This document shows, one piece after another, positions 48,098 through 59,230 of a stretch of 64,000 nucleotides of DNA. The DNA comes from Thiogranum sp. (GTDB lineage Bacteria; Pseudomonadota; Gammaproteobacteria; DSM-19610). Under the pieces are notes generated by a model. The model was not told where the DNA came from. It searched no databases and saw only the letters and a program-made list of their open reading frames with translations. A program made the translations under genes and the position numbers. The number at the start of each line of letters is the position of its first letter. Position 1 is the stretch's first letter. The stretch lies in assembly GCA_024102665.1 (NCBI GenBank), contig JAGFJP010000069.1, positions 1 to 64,000 on the forward strand. The letters are read 5' to 3'.

Positions 48098-49987
48098 ATG
48101 GACACCCACACCCACTTCCCACTGCTGCAGCGCATCGAATCCCCTGCCGATTTGCGCAAACTGCCCGCCGCACAACTGACGGGGCTGGCGGCCGAGGCGC
48201 GGCGTTTTCTGATCGAGTCGGTCGCCGGCACGGGCGGTCATCTGGCCGCCAACCTGGGAACCGTGGAACTCACCATTGCGCTGCACTACGTTTTCAACAC
48301 GCCGGACGACCGGCTGGTCTGGGACGTCGGCCACCAGAGCTACCTGCACAAGATCCTCACCGGCCGGCGCCGGCAAATGCCCAGCATGCGGCAGAAAGAC
48401 GGCCTGGCGGGATTTCCGCGCCGCGCCGAAAGCCCCTACGACAGTTTCGGCGTCGGCCACTCCAGCACCTCGGTGAGCGCCGCGCTCGGCATGGCCATTG
48501 CGGCGGCACGCGATCACAGCCAGCGCCACGTTGTCGCGGTGATCGGTGACGGCGCCATGACAGCGGGACAGGCGTTCGAGGCATTGAACCATGCCGGTAC
48601 GCTTGATGCGAACCTGCTGGTGGTGCTGAACGACAACGAGATGTCGATCTCGCCTAATGTCGGTGGACTATCCAATTACCTGGCGCGGATCCTCTCCGGA
48701 CACACCTACGCCACAGTGCGCGAAGGCAGCAAGAAAGTGTTGAGCGGCATGCCGGGCGTACGTGAACTGGCGCGTCGCGCTGAAGAACACATGAAAGGCA
48801 TGGTGGTACCGGGCACGCTGTTCGAGGAACTCGGGTTCAATTATATCGGCCCCGTCGACGGCCATGACCTGGACGCCATGATCAAAACACTGCGCAACCT
48901 GCAGGCGCTGAAGGGTCCGCAACTGCTGCACGTGGTCACCCGCAAGGGCAAGGGCTACCAGCCTGCCGAGCAGAATCCCTGCAAGTTTCACGGTGTGGGC
49001 AAATTCGATCCGCTGACCGGTCAGGGGCAGGCAGGCGGCAGCGAATCGCTGACCTACACGCAGGTGTTCGGACGCTGGGTCTGCGACATGGCGGAACAGG
49101 ATGAATCGCTAATGGCCATCACGCCCGCCATGCGCGAGGGTTCCGGCCTGGTCGAGTTTTCCGAGACCTTCCCGGAGCGCTATTTCGACGTTGGCATCGC
49201 TGAGCAACACAGTGTGACGCTGGCCGCCGGCATGGCCTGCGATGGCCTGCAACCGGTGGTCGCCATTTACTCGACTTTTCTGCAGCGCGCCTATGATCAG
49301 TTGATACATGACGTGGCGTTGCAGAATCTCCCGGTGCTGTTTGCCATCGATCGCGGCGGCCTGGTGGGGGCCGACGGCCCGACGCATTCCGGCAATTTCG
49401 ATTTCAGCTACCTGCGCTGCATTCCCAATATGACAGTGATGGCCCCGGCCGACGAAAACGAATGCCGGCGCATGCTGTCCACCGGTTTTCGGCTGCAGGG
49501 TCCGGCGGCGGTGCGCTATCCGCGCGGTACCGGCCCGGGCGTGAACATTGAAGGCGATCTTGAGACGCTGCCGGTGGGCAAAGCGGAACTTCGCCGCCAG
49601 GGGCGCGAGATCGCCTTGCTGGCGTTCGGCAGCACGTTGGCCGCGGCACTCGAAGCTGCCGAACGCCTCGATGCCACGGTGGTCAACATGCGCTTTGTCA
49701 AGCCGCTGGACGAGGACGCCATCGCCCGGCTGGCCGCCTCTCATCGTTTACTGGTCACCATCGAGGATAACGCCGTTGCTGGCGGGGCCGGCTCCGCTGT
49801 CGCCGAGTCCCTCGCTCATATGGGAAATACTGTGCCGCTGGTGATGCTCGGCATACCCGACAGCTTCATCGAGCACGCTACCCGTGAACAGCAACTCGCC
49901 GAATGCGGGCTGGACGCCGAAAGCATTTACCACCGGGTCCGCAGGGAAATGGCAGGGCGAATTGCAAGCCTGCGGGCAGTCGATTAA
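48098..49987 (+). CDS. dxs: 1-deoxy-D-xylulose-5-phosphate synthase
   Basis: First enzyme of the MEP isoprenoid pathway; ThDP-dependent. 629 residues: [14 protein letters not shown], the ThDP/Mg motif [18 protein letters not shown] with [13 protein letters not shown], the pyrimidine domain [24 protein letters not shown] and RYPRGTG. The ispG step, usually between rodZ and hisS, is not in the window. Confidence 0.97.
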   Translation: MDTHTHFPLLQRIESPADLRKLPAAQLTGLAAEARRFLIESVAGTGGHLAANLGTVELTIALHYVFNTPDDRLVWDVGHQSYLHKILTGRRRQMPSMRQKDGLAGFPRRAESPYDSFGVGHSSTSVSAALGMAIAAARDHSQRHVVAVIGDGAMTAGQAFEALNHAGTLDANLLVVLNDNEMSISPNVGGLSNYLARILSGHTYATVREGSKKVLSGMPGVRELARRAEEHMKGMVVPGTLFEELGFNYIGPVDGHDLDAMIKTLRNLQALKGPQLLHVVTRKGKGYQPAEQNPCKFHGVGKFDPLTGQGQAGGSESLTYTQVFGRWVCDMAEQDESLMAITPAMREGSGLVEFSETFPERYFDVGIAEQHSVTLAAGMACDGLQPVVAIYSTFLQRAYDQLIHDVALQNLPVLFAIDRGGLVGADGPTHSGNFDFSYLRCIPNMTVMAPADENECRRMLSTGFRLQGPAAVRYPRGTGPGVNIEGDLETLPVGKAELRRQGREIALLAFGSTLAAALEAAERLDATVVNMRFVKPLDEDAIARLAASHRLLVTIEDNAVAGGAGSAVAESLAHMGNTVPLVMLGIPDSFIEHATREQQLAECGLDAESIYHRVRREMAGRIASLRAVD

Positions 49988-50015
49988 TATCCTACCGTTT
50001 AAGTCAGGAATTGAT

Positions 50016-50402
50016 GTGGCTGCACGTTACACCTTGAAAATCGTTACCGATTTCGCGTCTGCGCATACCCTGCGCGGGTATCCGGGTGCCTGTGCCCGCA
50101 TGCACGGGCACAACTGGAAGGTCGAGACCGAGGTCCTGGCCTCGGAACTGGATGAAGTCGGCATGGGTGTGGATTTCAAGGTCATCAAGCAGGCAACCCG
50201 GGATATCGCCGGTCAGCTCGATCACCGCTATCTGAACGAGCTTGAACCCTTTACCCGGATCAACCCGACAGCGGAAAATATTGCAGCGTATTTTTTCAGG
50301 GAGCTTTCATCGCAGCTGAACAGCCCCCGCCTTCGTGTACAGGCTGTCACTTTATGGGAAACCGAACGCGCCTGTGTGCGTTATGCCGAGGACGAATCAT
50401 GA
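50016..50402 (+). CDS. queD: 6-carboxytetrahydropterin synthase QueD
   Basis: Second step of queuosine synthesis, from dihydroneopterin triphosphate. 128 residues: zinc histidines in SAHTL and MHGHNW, the catalytic Cys in [18 protein letters not shown], and [14 protein letters not shown] start at 50016 with AGGA upstream; the frame extends into dxs without meaning. Its stop overlaps the folE2 start (ATGA); folE2 makes its substrate. Confidence 0.93.
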   Translation: MAARYTLKIVTDFASAHTLRGYPGACARMHGHNWKVETEVLASELDEVGMGVDFKVIKQATRDIAGQLDHRYLNELEPFTRINPTAENIAAYFFRELSSQLNSPRLRVQAVTLWETERACVRYAEDES

Positions 50403-51235
50403 ACAAACCGAAAGCGGCGGCGGCCCGCATCGCCCCCAAAATCGCGGATGTACAGAGCAGCATCGACACCCGCCATATCGCCATCGACAAGGTCGGGATC
50501 AAGGACATCCGTCATCCGGTGCGCGTCAAGGATCGCACCGAGGGCGAACAGCACACGATCGCGAATTTCAACATGTATGTGAACCTGCCGCACAATTTCA
50601 AGGGCACACACATGTCGCGCTTCGTGGAAATCCTCAACCTGCACGAGCGGGAAATCAGCGTTGAATCGTTCAAGGAAATGCTCGGAGAAATGTCGGAGCG
50701 CCTGGAGGCGGAAGCGGGCCATATCGAAATGACCTTTCCCTACTTCGTGAACAAGACTGCGCCGGTGTCGGGCGTGCAGAGCCTGCTGGATTATGAAGTC
50801 TCGTTCATCGGTGAAATCCGCGACAACCACCCCGAAATGAAAATCAAGGTGGTGGTGCCGGTAACCAGTCTCTGCCCCTGTTCAAAGAAGATTTCCGACC
50901 GCGGCGCGCATAACCAGCGCTCTCACGTCACGGTAAGCGCGACGACGCGGGATTTCGTCTGGATCGAGGAGCTGATCGAGCTGGTCGAGGAACAGGCCTC
51001 CTGCGAACTCTATGGCCTGCTCAAGCGGCCGGACGAAAAATATGTCACCGAGCGCGCCTACGACAATCCGAAATTCGTCGAAGACATGGTGCGCGATATC
51101 GCTGCCAGGCTCAACGCCGATGACCGCATTTCCGCCTACACAGTGGAGTCGGAGAATTTCGAGTCCATCCACAACCACTCCGCCTACGCGTTGATCGAAA
51201 GGGACAAGGAGAAAGATCCGGTAAAGATCGACTAA
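50399..51235 (+). CDS. folE2: GTP cyclohydrolase FolE2 (type IB)
   Basis: Converts GTP to dihydroneopterin triphosphate for folate and queuosine. 278 residues: [22 protein letters not shown], the catalytic Cys in [22 protein letters not shown] and [13 protein letters not shown]. Type IB enzymes use metals other than zinc and often replace FolE under zinc shortage. Here it is fused into an operon with queD and dxs rather than having a zinc-regulated promoter that I can see. Confidence 0.96.
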   Translation: MNKPKAAAARIAPKIADVQSSIDTRHIAIDKVGIKDIRHPVRVKDRTEGEQHTIANFNMYVNLPHNFKGTHMSRFVEILNLHEREISVESFKEMLGEMSERLEAEAGHIEMTFPYFVNKTAPVSGVQSLLDYEVSFIGEIRDNHPEMKIKVVVPVTSLCPCSKKISDRGAHNQRSHVTVSATTRDFVWIEELIELVEEQASCELYGLLKRPDEKYVTERAYDNPKFVEDMVRDIAARLNADDRISAYTVESENFESIHNHSAYALIERDKEKDPVKID

Positions 51236-51255
51236 CTGGAAAGACCTTTCGCGCG

Positions 51256-51927
51256 TCAGTATTTCTGACGCAGGATGAGCTTGTTGCTCTGGTTGATCAT
51301 CTCCATGCGTCCCAGAAAGGACATGCCCAGAAGAACCTCATCAGGCATCGCGCCGTCAATGACCACGGCCTTGACATTGCGGGCCTGCAGAGCACCGACC
51401 TTCACCACGTCCAGCCTGACGCTGTAGGCGGGCGTCACATCCGACGCGGTGGCCACGTATGTCGGGTCGCCATCGACACGAAAATCGATACCCAGCCTGC
51501 GCGCCTGCGCCGCGTTCATCGCAATGGCGCTGGCGCCGGTGTCCACCAGAAAACCGACCGGCAGCCCGTTGATGCTGCCCACGGTGCGATACATGCCCTG
51601 GGGGTCGCGAAAGATCTGTATTTCTTCGGCCGTCTGCGCGGGTGTCGTGCCGGCGGAACCGGTGCGGCCGTCGAGGCGCCGCTTCAGCGTCCTGCCTTCG
51701 AACTCGAATACCGCCTCGTCGCTGGCCGCCGACACCAGCCTGACACCTTCGGGACTGATCTCGCCGGTGCGCAGCAAGCGGCGTTTTCCGTCGACCATGA
51801 CCACCGCGCTATCCCTGAACAGCGCGACCACGTGCAAGTCCTTTACACCATTGCCTGCACTCAGGACGCTTTTGCACGCCAGCAACGCCAGCACCAGCAG
51901 TCCTGCAGGCGGCCAGCGCCTGTTCAT
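51256..51927 (-). CDS. Retroviral-like aspartic protease (TIGR02281-type), exported
   Basis: 223 residues with an N-terminal hydrophobic signal (LLVLALLACKSVLS), a beta-rich region and a clan AA protease domain (about 110-220) with the active motif FLVDTGASAIAM and the later VLLGMSFLGRMEM. Single-domain, so expected to dimerise. Its start overlaps the pgpA stop (ATGA), so it is translated with pgpA. Substrate unknown. Confidence 0.85.
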   Translation of the reverse strand: MNRRWPPAGLLVLALLACKSVLSAGNGVKDLHVVALFRDSAVVMVDGKRRLLRTGEISPEGVRLVSAASDEAVFEFEGRTLKRRLDGRTGSAGTTPAQTAEEIQIFRDPQGMYRTVGSINGLPVGFLVDTGASAIAMNAAQARRLGIDFRVDGDPTYVATASDVTPAYSVRLDVVKVGALQARNVKAVVIDGAMPDEVLLGMSFLGRMEMINQSNKLILRQKY

Positions 51928-52412
51928 TTCACGGCCACCGAAACCAGGTACAGCAACAGCGCAGCGAAAACACCCGCTATCACGTCATCCAGCATAATGC
52001 CTGTCCCGCCCTTCAGCTTGCGATCAGCCCAGCTTATCGGCCAGGGTTTCCAGATATCGAACAGCCGGAACAGCGCGAAGCCGGCCAGGATCCACAACCA
52101 GCCGGGCGGCGCAACACTCATGGTCACCAGGAAACCGGCGAATTCGTCCCAGACAATGCCGGAGTGATCGTGGACCCCCAGGCGCTGCGCGGCACGCCCG
52201 CAGATCCACACACCCGCAACGCAAACTGCGAGCAGCAGGGCCAGGTAGACACCTGCTCCGTAGCTGCTGAACCAGAGGTATAGCGGAATCGCCGCCAGCG
52301 TACCCGCCGTGCCCGGCGCGCGCGGCGCCAGCCCCGCGCCGAAACCGAAAGCGAGAAACAGGACCGGGCTGCGCAACAGCTGGCGCGGCGAAGGATTCGC
52401 TGCGCGAATCAT
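51924..52412 (-). CDS. pgpA: Phosphatidylglycerophosphatase A
   Basis: Dephosphorylates phosphatidylglycerol phosphate in the inner membrane. 162 residues: GLAPRAPGTAGTLAAIPLYL, VWDEFAGFLVTM and GTGIMLDDVIAGVFAALLL are the family motifs, with several membrane segments. ATG at 52412 overlaps the thiL stop by 4 bp. Confidence 0.95.
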   Translation of the reverse strand: MIRAANPSPRQLLRSPVLFLAFGFGAGLAPRAPGTAGTLAAIPLYLWFSSYGAGVYLALLLAVCVAGVWICGRAAQRLGVHDHSGIVWDEFAGFLVTMSVAPPGWLWILAGFALFRLFDIWKPWPISWADRKLKGGTGIMLDDVIAGVFAALLLYLVSVAVK

Positions 52413-53362
52413 GCGAAATGATCGAACCCCGCCGCGCGGATCTTGCAGGGACTGCCATCGTCGTGCAGGCAGCGTATGCCGGACTGCGCTTCCATAAGAC
52501 CGATTTCGGTGACCCTCAGATGGTGTTGCGCGGCGAGTTGCCGGACGTCGTCCACTTGGCCGGCGTCGACGCTGAAACACAGCTCGTAATCGTCGCCGCC
52601 GCCAAGCTGACACTCCAGCACCGCGTCTCCCGGTTGATCGCGCAAGGCTTCCGAACGCGGCAGGCGGTCGACATTCAGCTTCGCGCCACAGTCACTCGCG
52701 TCAAGCACGTGACCCAGGTCCGCCAGCAGACCATCGGAAACATCAATAGCGCAGGCGCCCAGCGCCGCAAGTGCACGGCCGAAGGCAACGCGCGGTTGCG
52801 GCCGGTTGAGACGCTCCAGTAGCCAGGCGTCGACCTCAACCCGCGCCTGCAACTGCCTCAAGGCAAACGCGGCATCCCCGGGCGTGCCGGTGACAAAAAT
52901 CCTTTGCCCCGGCGCGGCGGAGTCACGCCGCATGACCTGTTCAGGATGCAAACTGCCCATCACCTGGACAGTCACGGACAAAGGGCCGCGCGTGGTATCG
53001 CCACCCACCAGGGCGACACCGTGCTGATTCGCCAGCTCGAAAAATCCCCTGGCGAAATCCGCCAGCCAGGCCTCGTCTGGATCGGGAATCGTGAGCGCCA
53101 GCGTCGCCCAAAGCGGTTCTGCGCCCATCGCCGCAAGGTCGCTCAGATTGACCGCCAGTGCCTTATGGCCGATATCGCCGGGCGCTGTGGCTTGCGGGAA
53201 ATGCCGCCCCGCCACCAGCGTATCCACAGCCACTGACAACAGGCAGCCAGCGGGCGGCTGCAATACCGCAGCGTCGTCACCGATTCCAAGGACCACATCG
53301 CCACGATGCGGCGCCTGCCGCGCAAAAAAGCGCTCAATGACATCAAACTCGGAAATGGCCAT
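52409..53362 (-). CDS. thiL: Thiamine-monophosphate kinase
   Basis: Makes thiamine diphosphate from thiamine phosphate. 317 residues, AIRS/PurM-like: MAISEFDVIERFFA, GIGDDAAVLQPPAG, VNLSDLAAMGAEPLWATLA, GGDTTRGPLSVTVQVMG, CAIDVSDGLLADLGHV and GGGDDYEL. Standard nusB-thiL-pgpA order. Confidence 0.96.
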   Translation of the reverse strand: MAISEFDVIERFFARQAPHRGDVVLGIGDDAAVLQPPAGCLLSVAVDTLVAGRHFPQATAPGDIGHKALAVNLSDLAAMGAEPLWATLALTIPDPDEAWLADFARGFFELANQHGVALVGGDTTRGPLSVTVQVMGSLHPEQVMRRDSAAPGQRIFVTGTPGDAAFALRQLQARVEVDAWLLERLNRPQPRVAFGRALAALGACAIDVSDGLLADLGHVLDASDCGAKLNVDRLPRSEALRDQPGDAVLECQLGGGDDYELCFSVDAGQVDDVRQLAAQHHLRVTEIGLMEAQSGIRCLHDDGSPCKIRAAGFDHFA

Positions 53363-53399
53363 CGATACTCCAGTCGACTGGACGCAGGTGCTCTGGCGA

Positions 53400-53882
53400 C
53401 TATTTCTGCTTGCGGATATGCGTCGCGCCTTTGCCTCGCGCGTGCTCCACCGCGCGCAATTGGCGCGCCACCTGGTCGAGCACACCATTGATATACTTGA
53501 ACGCCTGCTCGGCGCCGAACTTCTTGGCGAGGTTCACCGCTTCATTGATGACGACCTTGTAGGGAACGTCGATCCGCGTCAGCAGTTCGTAGGTCGCCAT
53601 GCGCAGCAGCGCCCTTTCGACCGGATCCATTTCCCTGACCGGCCGGTCGAGGAAGCCCTCGAACGCCTGCTCGACTTCGTCCAGTCGCGCCGGCACCTGG
53701 TGCAGCAGTTCCTGGAAATAGTCCTTGTCCGCCTTCTCGAAGTCCTCGTCCTCGAGGAACTGCTGTTCGATGTCCGACAGATTGCTGCCCGACAGGTCCC
53801 ACTGGTACAGCGCCTGCATGGCCAGTCGGCGCGCGCGGGTGCGTTGCGCCGCCTGTGGTTTGGCGGACTCGTTCACAGGCAC
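53400..53882 (-). CDS. nusB: Transcription antitermination factor NusB
   Basis: 160 residues, all helical: RTRARRLAMQALYQWDLSG, LLRMATYELLTRIDVPYKVVI (core given as ATYELLTRIDVP) and INEAVNLAKKFGAEQAFKYING. Works with NusE (S10) in rRNA antitermination. GTG start at 53882. Six bp from ribH. Confidence 0.96.
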   Translation of the reverse strand: MPVNESAKPQAAQRTRARRLAMQALYQWDLSGSNLSDIEQQFLEDEDFEKADKDYFQELLHQVPARLDEVEQAFEGFLDRPVREMDPVERALLRMATYELLTRIDVPYKVVINEAVNLAKKFGAEQAFKYINGVLDQVARQLRAVEHARGKGATHIRKQK

Positions 53883-53888
53883 CGGACC

Positions 53889-54365
53889 CTATTTGCCGAT
53901 TTCACGCAGCACATTGATCATCTCGATGGCCGACATTGCGGCCTCCTCGCCCTTGTTGCCCGCCTTGGTGCCGGCGCGTTCGATGGCCTGTTCGATGCTG
54001 TCTACCGTCAGCACCCCGAACGCGATCGGTACATCGTACTGCATGGACACGCCGGCCAGTCCCTTGGTGCATTCGCCCGCGACGTATTCGAAATGCGGTG
54101 TTCCGCCGCGAATCACGGCGCCGAGCGCAATAATCGCTTCATAGCGTTTGCTGGCCGCCAGGCGCTTCGCCGCCAGCGGCATTTCGAAAGCGCCCGGCAC
54201 GCGCACGATCTGCAGGTCGTGATCCTCCGCGCCGTGACGTTTCAGGCAATCGATGGCGCCGCTCAGCAGGCTTTCGACGATAAAGCTGTTGAATCGCGAT
54301 ACCAGCAACGCAATGCGGGCGCTGCGAATGATCAACTGGCCTTCAATCTGTTCAATGCCGTTCAT
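53889..54365 (-). CDS. ribH: 6,7-dimethyl-8-ribityllumazine synthase
   Basis: Penultimate riboflavin step. 158 residues: [55 protein letters not shown] and [22 protein letters not shown] at 54365; a TTG two codons upstream is less likely. Lies between ribBA and nusB. Confidence 0.96.
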   Translation of the reverse strand: MNGIEQIEGQLIIRSARIALLVSRFNSFIVESLLSGAIDCLKRHGAEDHDLQIVRVPGAFEMPLAAKRLAASKRYEAIIALGAVIRGGTPHFEYVAGECTKGLAGVSMQYDVPIAFGVLTVDSIEQAIERAGTKAGNKGEEAAMSAIEMINVLREIGK

Positions 54366-54415
54366 TATCAAGCTCCAGGTCTATATCGTATTCAGGCACG
54401 GCGCGTCGGGTAGCG

Positions 54416-55534
54416 TCATTCTGCATCCCCGCCCACATATTCGACCACCTCGAGGCCGAAACCGGACAGGCCATGCACCACCATGGGCGCGCTCAACACG
54501 CGCATGCGCCGCACGCCCAGGTCAGTGAGTATCTGCGCGCCTATGCCGTAGGTGCGCAGTTCATGGCGTTCTTCGCGAATCACGGGTTCGCCGCTTTTCT
54601 TGTGCTCGCTGTAGTTCTGGATGCGGTGCACCAGGTCCTTCGGCGATTCCTGCTGCCCAAGCACCACGATGACACCACAGCCCTTGTCGGCGACCCTGCG
54701 CATGGCGTCGCGCAACGGCCAGCCGGTGTCCTGCATCTGCGCGCCGAACAGGTCGCCCAGCGCGTTCTGCACATGGACGCGAACCAGCGTGGGTTCGTCG
54801 GGTTTCACGTCACCCTTGACCAGCGCCAGGTGCAGGCCGTCGTGCACCAGGTCCTGGTAGGCATAGAGGCGAAAATCGCCGTGTTCCGTGTTCAGATCAC
54901 ATTCGGCGACGCGTTCGACACTCTTCTCGTTGGCAATGCGGTAATGGATCAGGTCAGCGATGGTGCCGACTTTCAGGCCGTGCTCTTCGGCAAATTTCTC
55001 CAGGTCCGGGCGCCGCGCCATGGTGCCGTCTTCGTTGAGAATCTCGACAATCACCGCAGCCGCCTCGCGCCCCGCCAGTCGCGCCAGATCGCATCCGGCT
55101 TCGGTGTGACCGGCGCGGGTGAGCACGCCGCCGGGCTGCGCCATCAGGGGAAAAATATGGCCGGGTTGCACCAGATCCTGCGGACGCGCATCGGGTCTGA
55201 CGGCCGTGCGTATGGTATGCGCACGATCGTGGGCGGAAATGCCCGTGGTGACGCCTTCCGCCGCCTCGATGGAGACGGTGAAATTGGTCGCCAGCTGCGC
55301 CTGGTTATCGTTGACCATCAGCGGCAGCGACAGCTGCCGGCAGTGCTCACGCGTCAGGGTCAGACAAATGAGACCGCGCCCGTGGGTCGCCATGAAATTG
55401 ATGTCCTGCGGGCGAACCAGGTCGGCTGCCATCAACAGATCGCCTTCGTTCTCGCGATCCTCATCATCCATGATGACGACCATCTTGCCGTCACGGATAT
55501 CATGGATGATCGCTTCGATACTGCTGAGTTTCAT
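54416..55534 (-). CDS. ribBA: DHBP synthase with degenerate GTP cyclohydrolase II domain (RibBX type)
   Basis: 372 residues. The N-terminal 3,4-dihydroxy-2-butanone-4-phosphate synthase domain (1-200) is intact: DDEDRENEGDLLMAADLV, RAGHTEAGCDLARLAG. The C-terminal RibA-like domain (205-372) has lost the zinc cysteines: the expected SECLTGD is VQNALGD and the RCDC site is QMQD; the downstream catalytic loop is also replaced. So it likely provides only the RibB reaction; GTP cyclohydrolase II must be encoded elsewhere. Confidence 0.93.
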   Translation of the reverse strand: MKLSSIEAIIHDIRDGKMVVIMDDEDRENEGDLLMAADLVRPQDINFMATHGRGLICLTLTREHCRQLSLPLMVNDNQAQLATNFTVSIEAAEGVTTGISAHDRAHTIRTAVRPDARPQDLVQPGHIFPLMAQPGGVLTRAGHTEAGCDLARLAGREAAAVIVEILNEDGTMARRPDLEKFAEEHGLKVGTIADLIHYRIANEKSVERVAECDLNTEHGDFRLYAYQDLVHDGLHLALVKGDVKPDEPTLVRVHVQNALGDLFGAQMQDTGWPLRDAMRRVADKGCGVIVVLGQQESPKDLVHRIQNYSEHKKSGEPVIREERHELRTYGIGAQILTDLGVRRMRVLSAPMVVHGLSGFGLEVVEYVGGDAE

Positions 55535-55578
55535 CGCCTGCCTTTATCGTCTGCCTTCATGTGCAGTATTGCCGTCGG

Positions 55579-56244
55579 TCAGCTGCCGCGCACGAAGCCG
55601 CAGCGCTGCAACAATTCCATATTGATGCCCGTATTGCCGATGCTCGCCGCCTGGTCGCCGAGCAGCAGGCGTTCGAGGTAGCGCGCAATAATATCGACCT
55701 CCAGGTTGAAGCGGCGTCCGGGCCGGAATCCAGCCATGGTGGTTTCCTGCAGCGTATGCGGCACGATGTTCAAATCGAAACAGACGCCTTCGACCGCGTT
55801 TACGGTAAGGCTGATGCCGTCGACGCACACCGATCCCTTGGCGGCAATATAGCGCGCCAGCGGGTCCGGCGCGCGCATCCGGAACCGCACCGAGCGGCCG
55901 TCCTCGCGGCGCGACACCACTTCACCGATACCGTCCACGTGCCCGCTGACCAGGTGACCACCCAGCGGCGTCGAAGGCGTCAGCGCCGTTTCCAGGTTGA
56001 CCCGGTCGCCGACCTGCAGGCTGCCGGTGCAGGTACAGGCCAGCGTCTCACCGGACACATCGGCCCAGAACCCGTCGCCGGGCAGCGCGACCGCGGTCAG
56101 GCACACGCCGCTGGTGGCGATGCTGTCGCCGACCGCGATATGCGCCAGGTCCAGCTTGCCGGTGCGGATGCGCAGGCGCAGATCCTCACCTTTCGGTTCC
56201 AGCGCCGCCACTTCGCCAATCGCCTGAATGATGCCGGTAAACAT
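55579..56244 (-). CDS. ribE: Riboflavin synthase, alpha subunit
   Basis: Final riboflavin step. 221 residues of two similar beta-barrels: MFTGIIQAIGEVAAL with CLTAVAL, then GHLVSGHVDGIGEV with GSVCVDGISLTVNAV. Between ribD and ribBA. A 44-bp gap to ribBA holds no FMN riboswitch. Confidence 0.96.
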   Translation of the reverse strand: MFTGIIQAIGEVAALEPKGEDLRLRIRTGKLDLAHIAVGDSIATSGVCLTAVALPGDGFWADVSGETLACTCTGSLQVGDRVNLETALTPSTPLGGHLVSGHVDGIGEVVSRREDGRSVRFRMRAPDPLARYIAAKGSVCVDGISLTVNAVEGVCFDLNIVPHTLQETTMAGFRPGRRFNLEVDIIARYLERLLLGDQAASIGNTGINMELLQRCGFVRGS

Positions 56245-56256
56245 ACTCTCCTACCG

Positions 56257-57363
56257 TTACGCGGTCACCGGTCGCGCGGTAATCCGCAATTCTGAGCCGA
56301 CCTGCCGGATATCCTGCCAACGCAGCCCGATGCGGTCCTGCATCTGCTCCAGGCCGGGCAGCCTGAATTGACCTCTCGCCGCGTCGCCCATCAGGTGCGG
56401 GGCAAGATAAAAAATGAACTCGTCCACCAGTCCCGTTCGCAGGAAACTGCCCGCCAGCGTCGGGCCGCATTCCAGCAGCACGTCGTTGCATTCACGCTCG
56501 GCCAACAGCTGCAGCACCGCCTGTGGCTCCGGCCGGCCGGCCGCCGCAGCGGTGCTGACCACCTCGGCGCCTGCCTGCTCGAGAGCCTGCCGGCGGACCT
56601 GGTCCTGCTGGCTCGTGACGATCAGCGTGCCGCCCGGCAGCGACAGCATTCGTGCCGTTTCAGGCATGCGCAGCAGGCTGTCCAGCACCACGCGCAGCGG
56701 TTGCCGCACCGGTTCCACGCCCTGCAGTTGTTCGGCTTCCAGCCGCACGTTCATGGACGGATCATCGGCGAGCACGGTGTCGATACCGGTAATGATCGCC
56801 GAGCTGCGCGCGCGCAGGTACTGTACATCGCGGCGCGCGGCCTCGCTCGTAATCCAGCGGCTTTCACCCGATGCCATTGCCGTGCGCCCGTCGAGGCTGC
56901 TTGCGAGCTTCAGGGTCACGCGCGGGCGCCCGCGCTGCATACGCGAGATGAAGCCCGGATTCAGGGCTTCGGCCTGTGACGCCAGCAATCCGGTCTCGGC
57001 CAGGATGCCGGCGGCGCGCAGCCGTTCCAGACCACGCCCGGAGACTTTCGGATTCGGATCCTGCATTGCAACCACGACGCGCTTTACACCCGCTTCTACC
57101 AGCGCATCGGCGCACGGCGGCGTACGGCCGTGATGACTGCAGGGTTCCAGCGTCAGATAGACGTCGGCGCCACGCGCCTGCTCACCCGCCTCGCGCAGCG
57201 CAAGGATTTCCGCATGCGGGCCGCCTGCCTGCCGGTGCCAGCCGCTGCCGACAATCCGGCCATCCTGGACGATAACGCAACCGACGTTCGGGTTCGGGTG
57301 CGTGCTGTACACGCCCCGCCTGGCCAGACGTATCGCCTGCGCCATGAATTCGTGCGCGATCAC
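56257..57363 (-). CDS. ribD: Bifunctional riboflavin deaminase-reductase RibD
   Basis: 368 residues: an N-terminal deaminase with zinc motifs HAEILAL and EPCSHHGRTPPCADAL, then a reductase (about 150-365) with LKLASSLDGRTAM, SRWITSEAARRDVQYLRARS and LLECGPTLAGSFL. First of ribD-ribE-ribBA-ribH-nusB-thiL-pgpA. Confidence 0.96.
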   Translation of the reverse strand: MIAHEFMAQAIRLARRGVYSTHPNPNVGCVIVQDGRIVGSGWHRQAGGPHAEILALREAGEQARGADVYLTLEPCSHHGRTPPCADALVEAGVKRVVVAMQDPNPKVSGRGLERLRAAGILAETGLLASQAEALNPGFISRMQRGRPRVTLKLASSLDGRTAMASGESRWITSEAARRDVQYLRARSSAIITGIDTVLADDPSMNVRLEAEQLQGVEPVRQPLRVVLDSLLRMPETARMLSLPGGTLIVTSQQDQVRRQALEQAGAEVVSTAAAAGRPEPQAVLQLLAERECNDVLLECGPTLAGSFLRTGLVDEFIFYLAPHLMGDAARGQFRLPGLEQMQDRIGLRWQDIRQVGSELRITARPVTA

Positions 57364-57366
57364 CCC

Positions 57367-57903
57367 TCAGGTCTCGTCGGCATCATCCGCGGAAACGTCA
57401 TCGCCATCGTCCGGTAAAAGGCGCATCTGGTTGCGGCGTTCCTCGGGCGACGGCTGCTTTTCCAGACGCTCGATTTCATCGCGGAACTCGCTGACATCCT
57501 GAAAACTCCGGTACACAGAGGCGAAGCGCACGTAGGCGACCTGATCAAGGTTGCGCAGTTCGTCCATCACCCATTCGCCCAGTTTCCGCGACGCGATTTC
57601 GCGCTCGCCGCACGACTGCAAACGGTGCTGTATGCGGCTGATGCTGGCGTCCACGCTATCGGTGTCCACAGGACGTTTTTCCAGTGCGCGCAGCACGCCC
57701 GTCAGCAGTTTTTCCTCGTTGAACGGCTCGCGCGTGCCATCGCTCTTGATGATGCGCGGCATCACCAGTTCCGCGGTTTCATAGGTCGTGAAACGATCAC
57801 CACAGTCGATGCATTCGCGGCGCCTGCGTACCTGCATGCCTTCACTGGCAAGCCGCGAATCGATCACCTTGGTGTCGATGCTTCCGCAGAAGGGACAACG
57901 CAT
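57367..57903 (-). CDS. nrdR: Transcriptional repressor NrdR
   Basis: Nucleotide-sensing repressor of ribonucleotide reductase genes. 178 residues: a zinc ribbon ([29 protein letters not shown]) and an ATP-cone ([20 protein letters not shown]). An acidic C-terminal tail after about residue 150 is longer than in E. coli (149 aa). ATG at 57903. No nrd genes or NrdR boxes were seen here. Confidence 0.95.
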   Translation of the reverse strand: MRCPFCGSIDTKVIDSRLASEGMQVRRRRECIDCGDRFTTYETAELVMPRIIKSDGTREPFNEEKLLTGVLRALEKRPVDTDSVDASISRIQHRLQSCGEREIASRKLGEWVMDELRNLDQVAYVRFASVYRSFQDVSEFRDEIERLEKQPSPEERRNQMRLLPDDGDDVSADDADET

Positions 57904-57931
57904 GCGCGATAACCTCCGCCGGAGCCTTTGC

Positions 57932-59185
<1,254 letters not shown>

Positions 59186-59230
59186 TCGGCTTCCCCGGAA
59201 CGGCTTTAAAAAAGCGGAATCATACTGGAA

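Noticed and set aside
55535-55578. FMN riboswitch before ribBA
   Set aside because: The gap is only 44 bp and shows none of the conserved riboswitch sequence.
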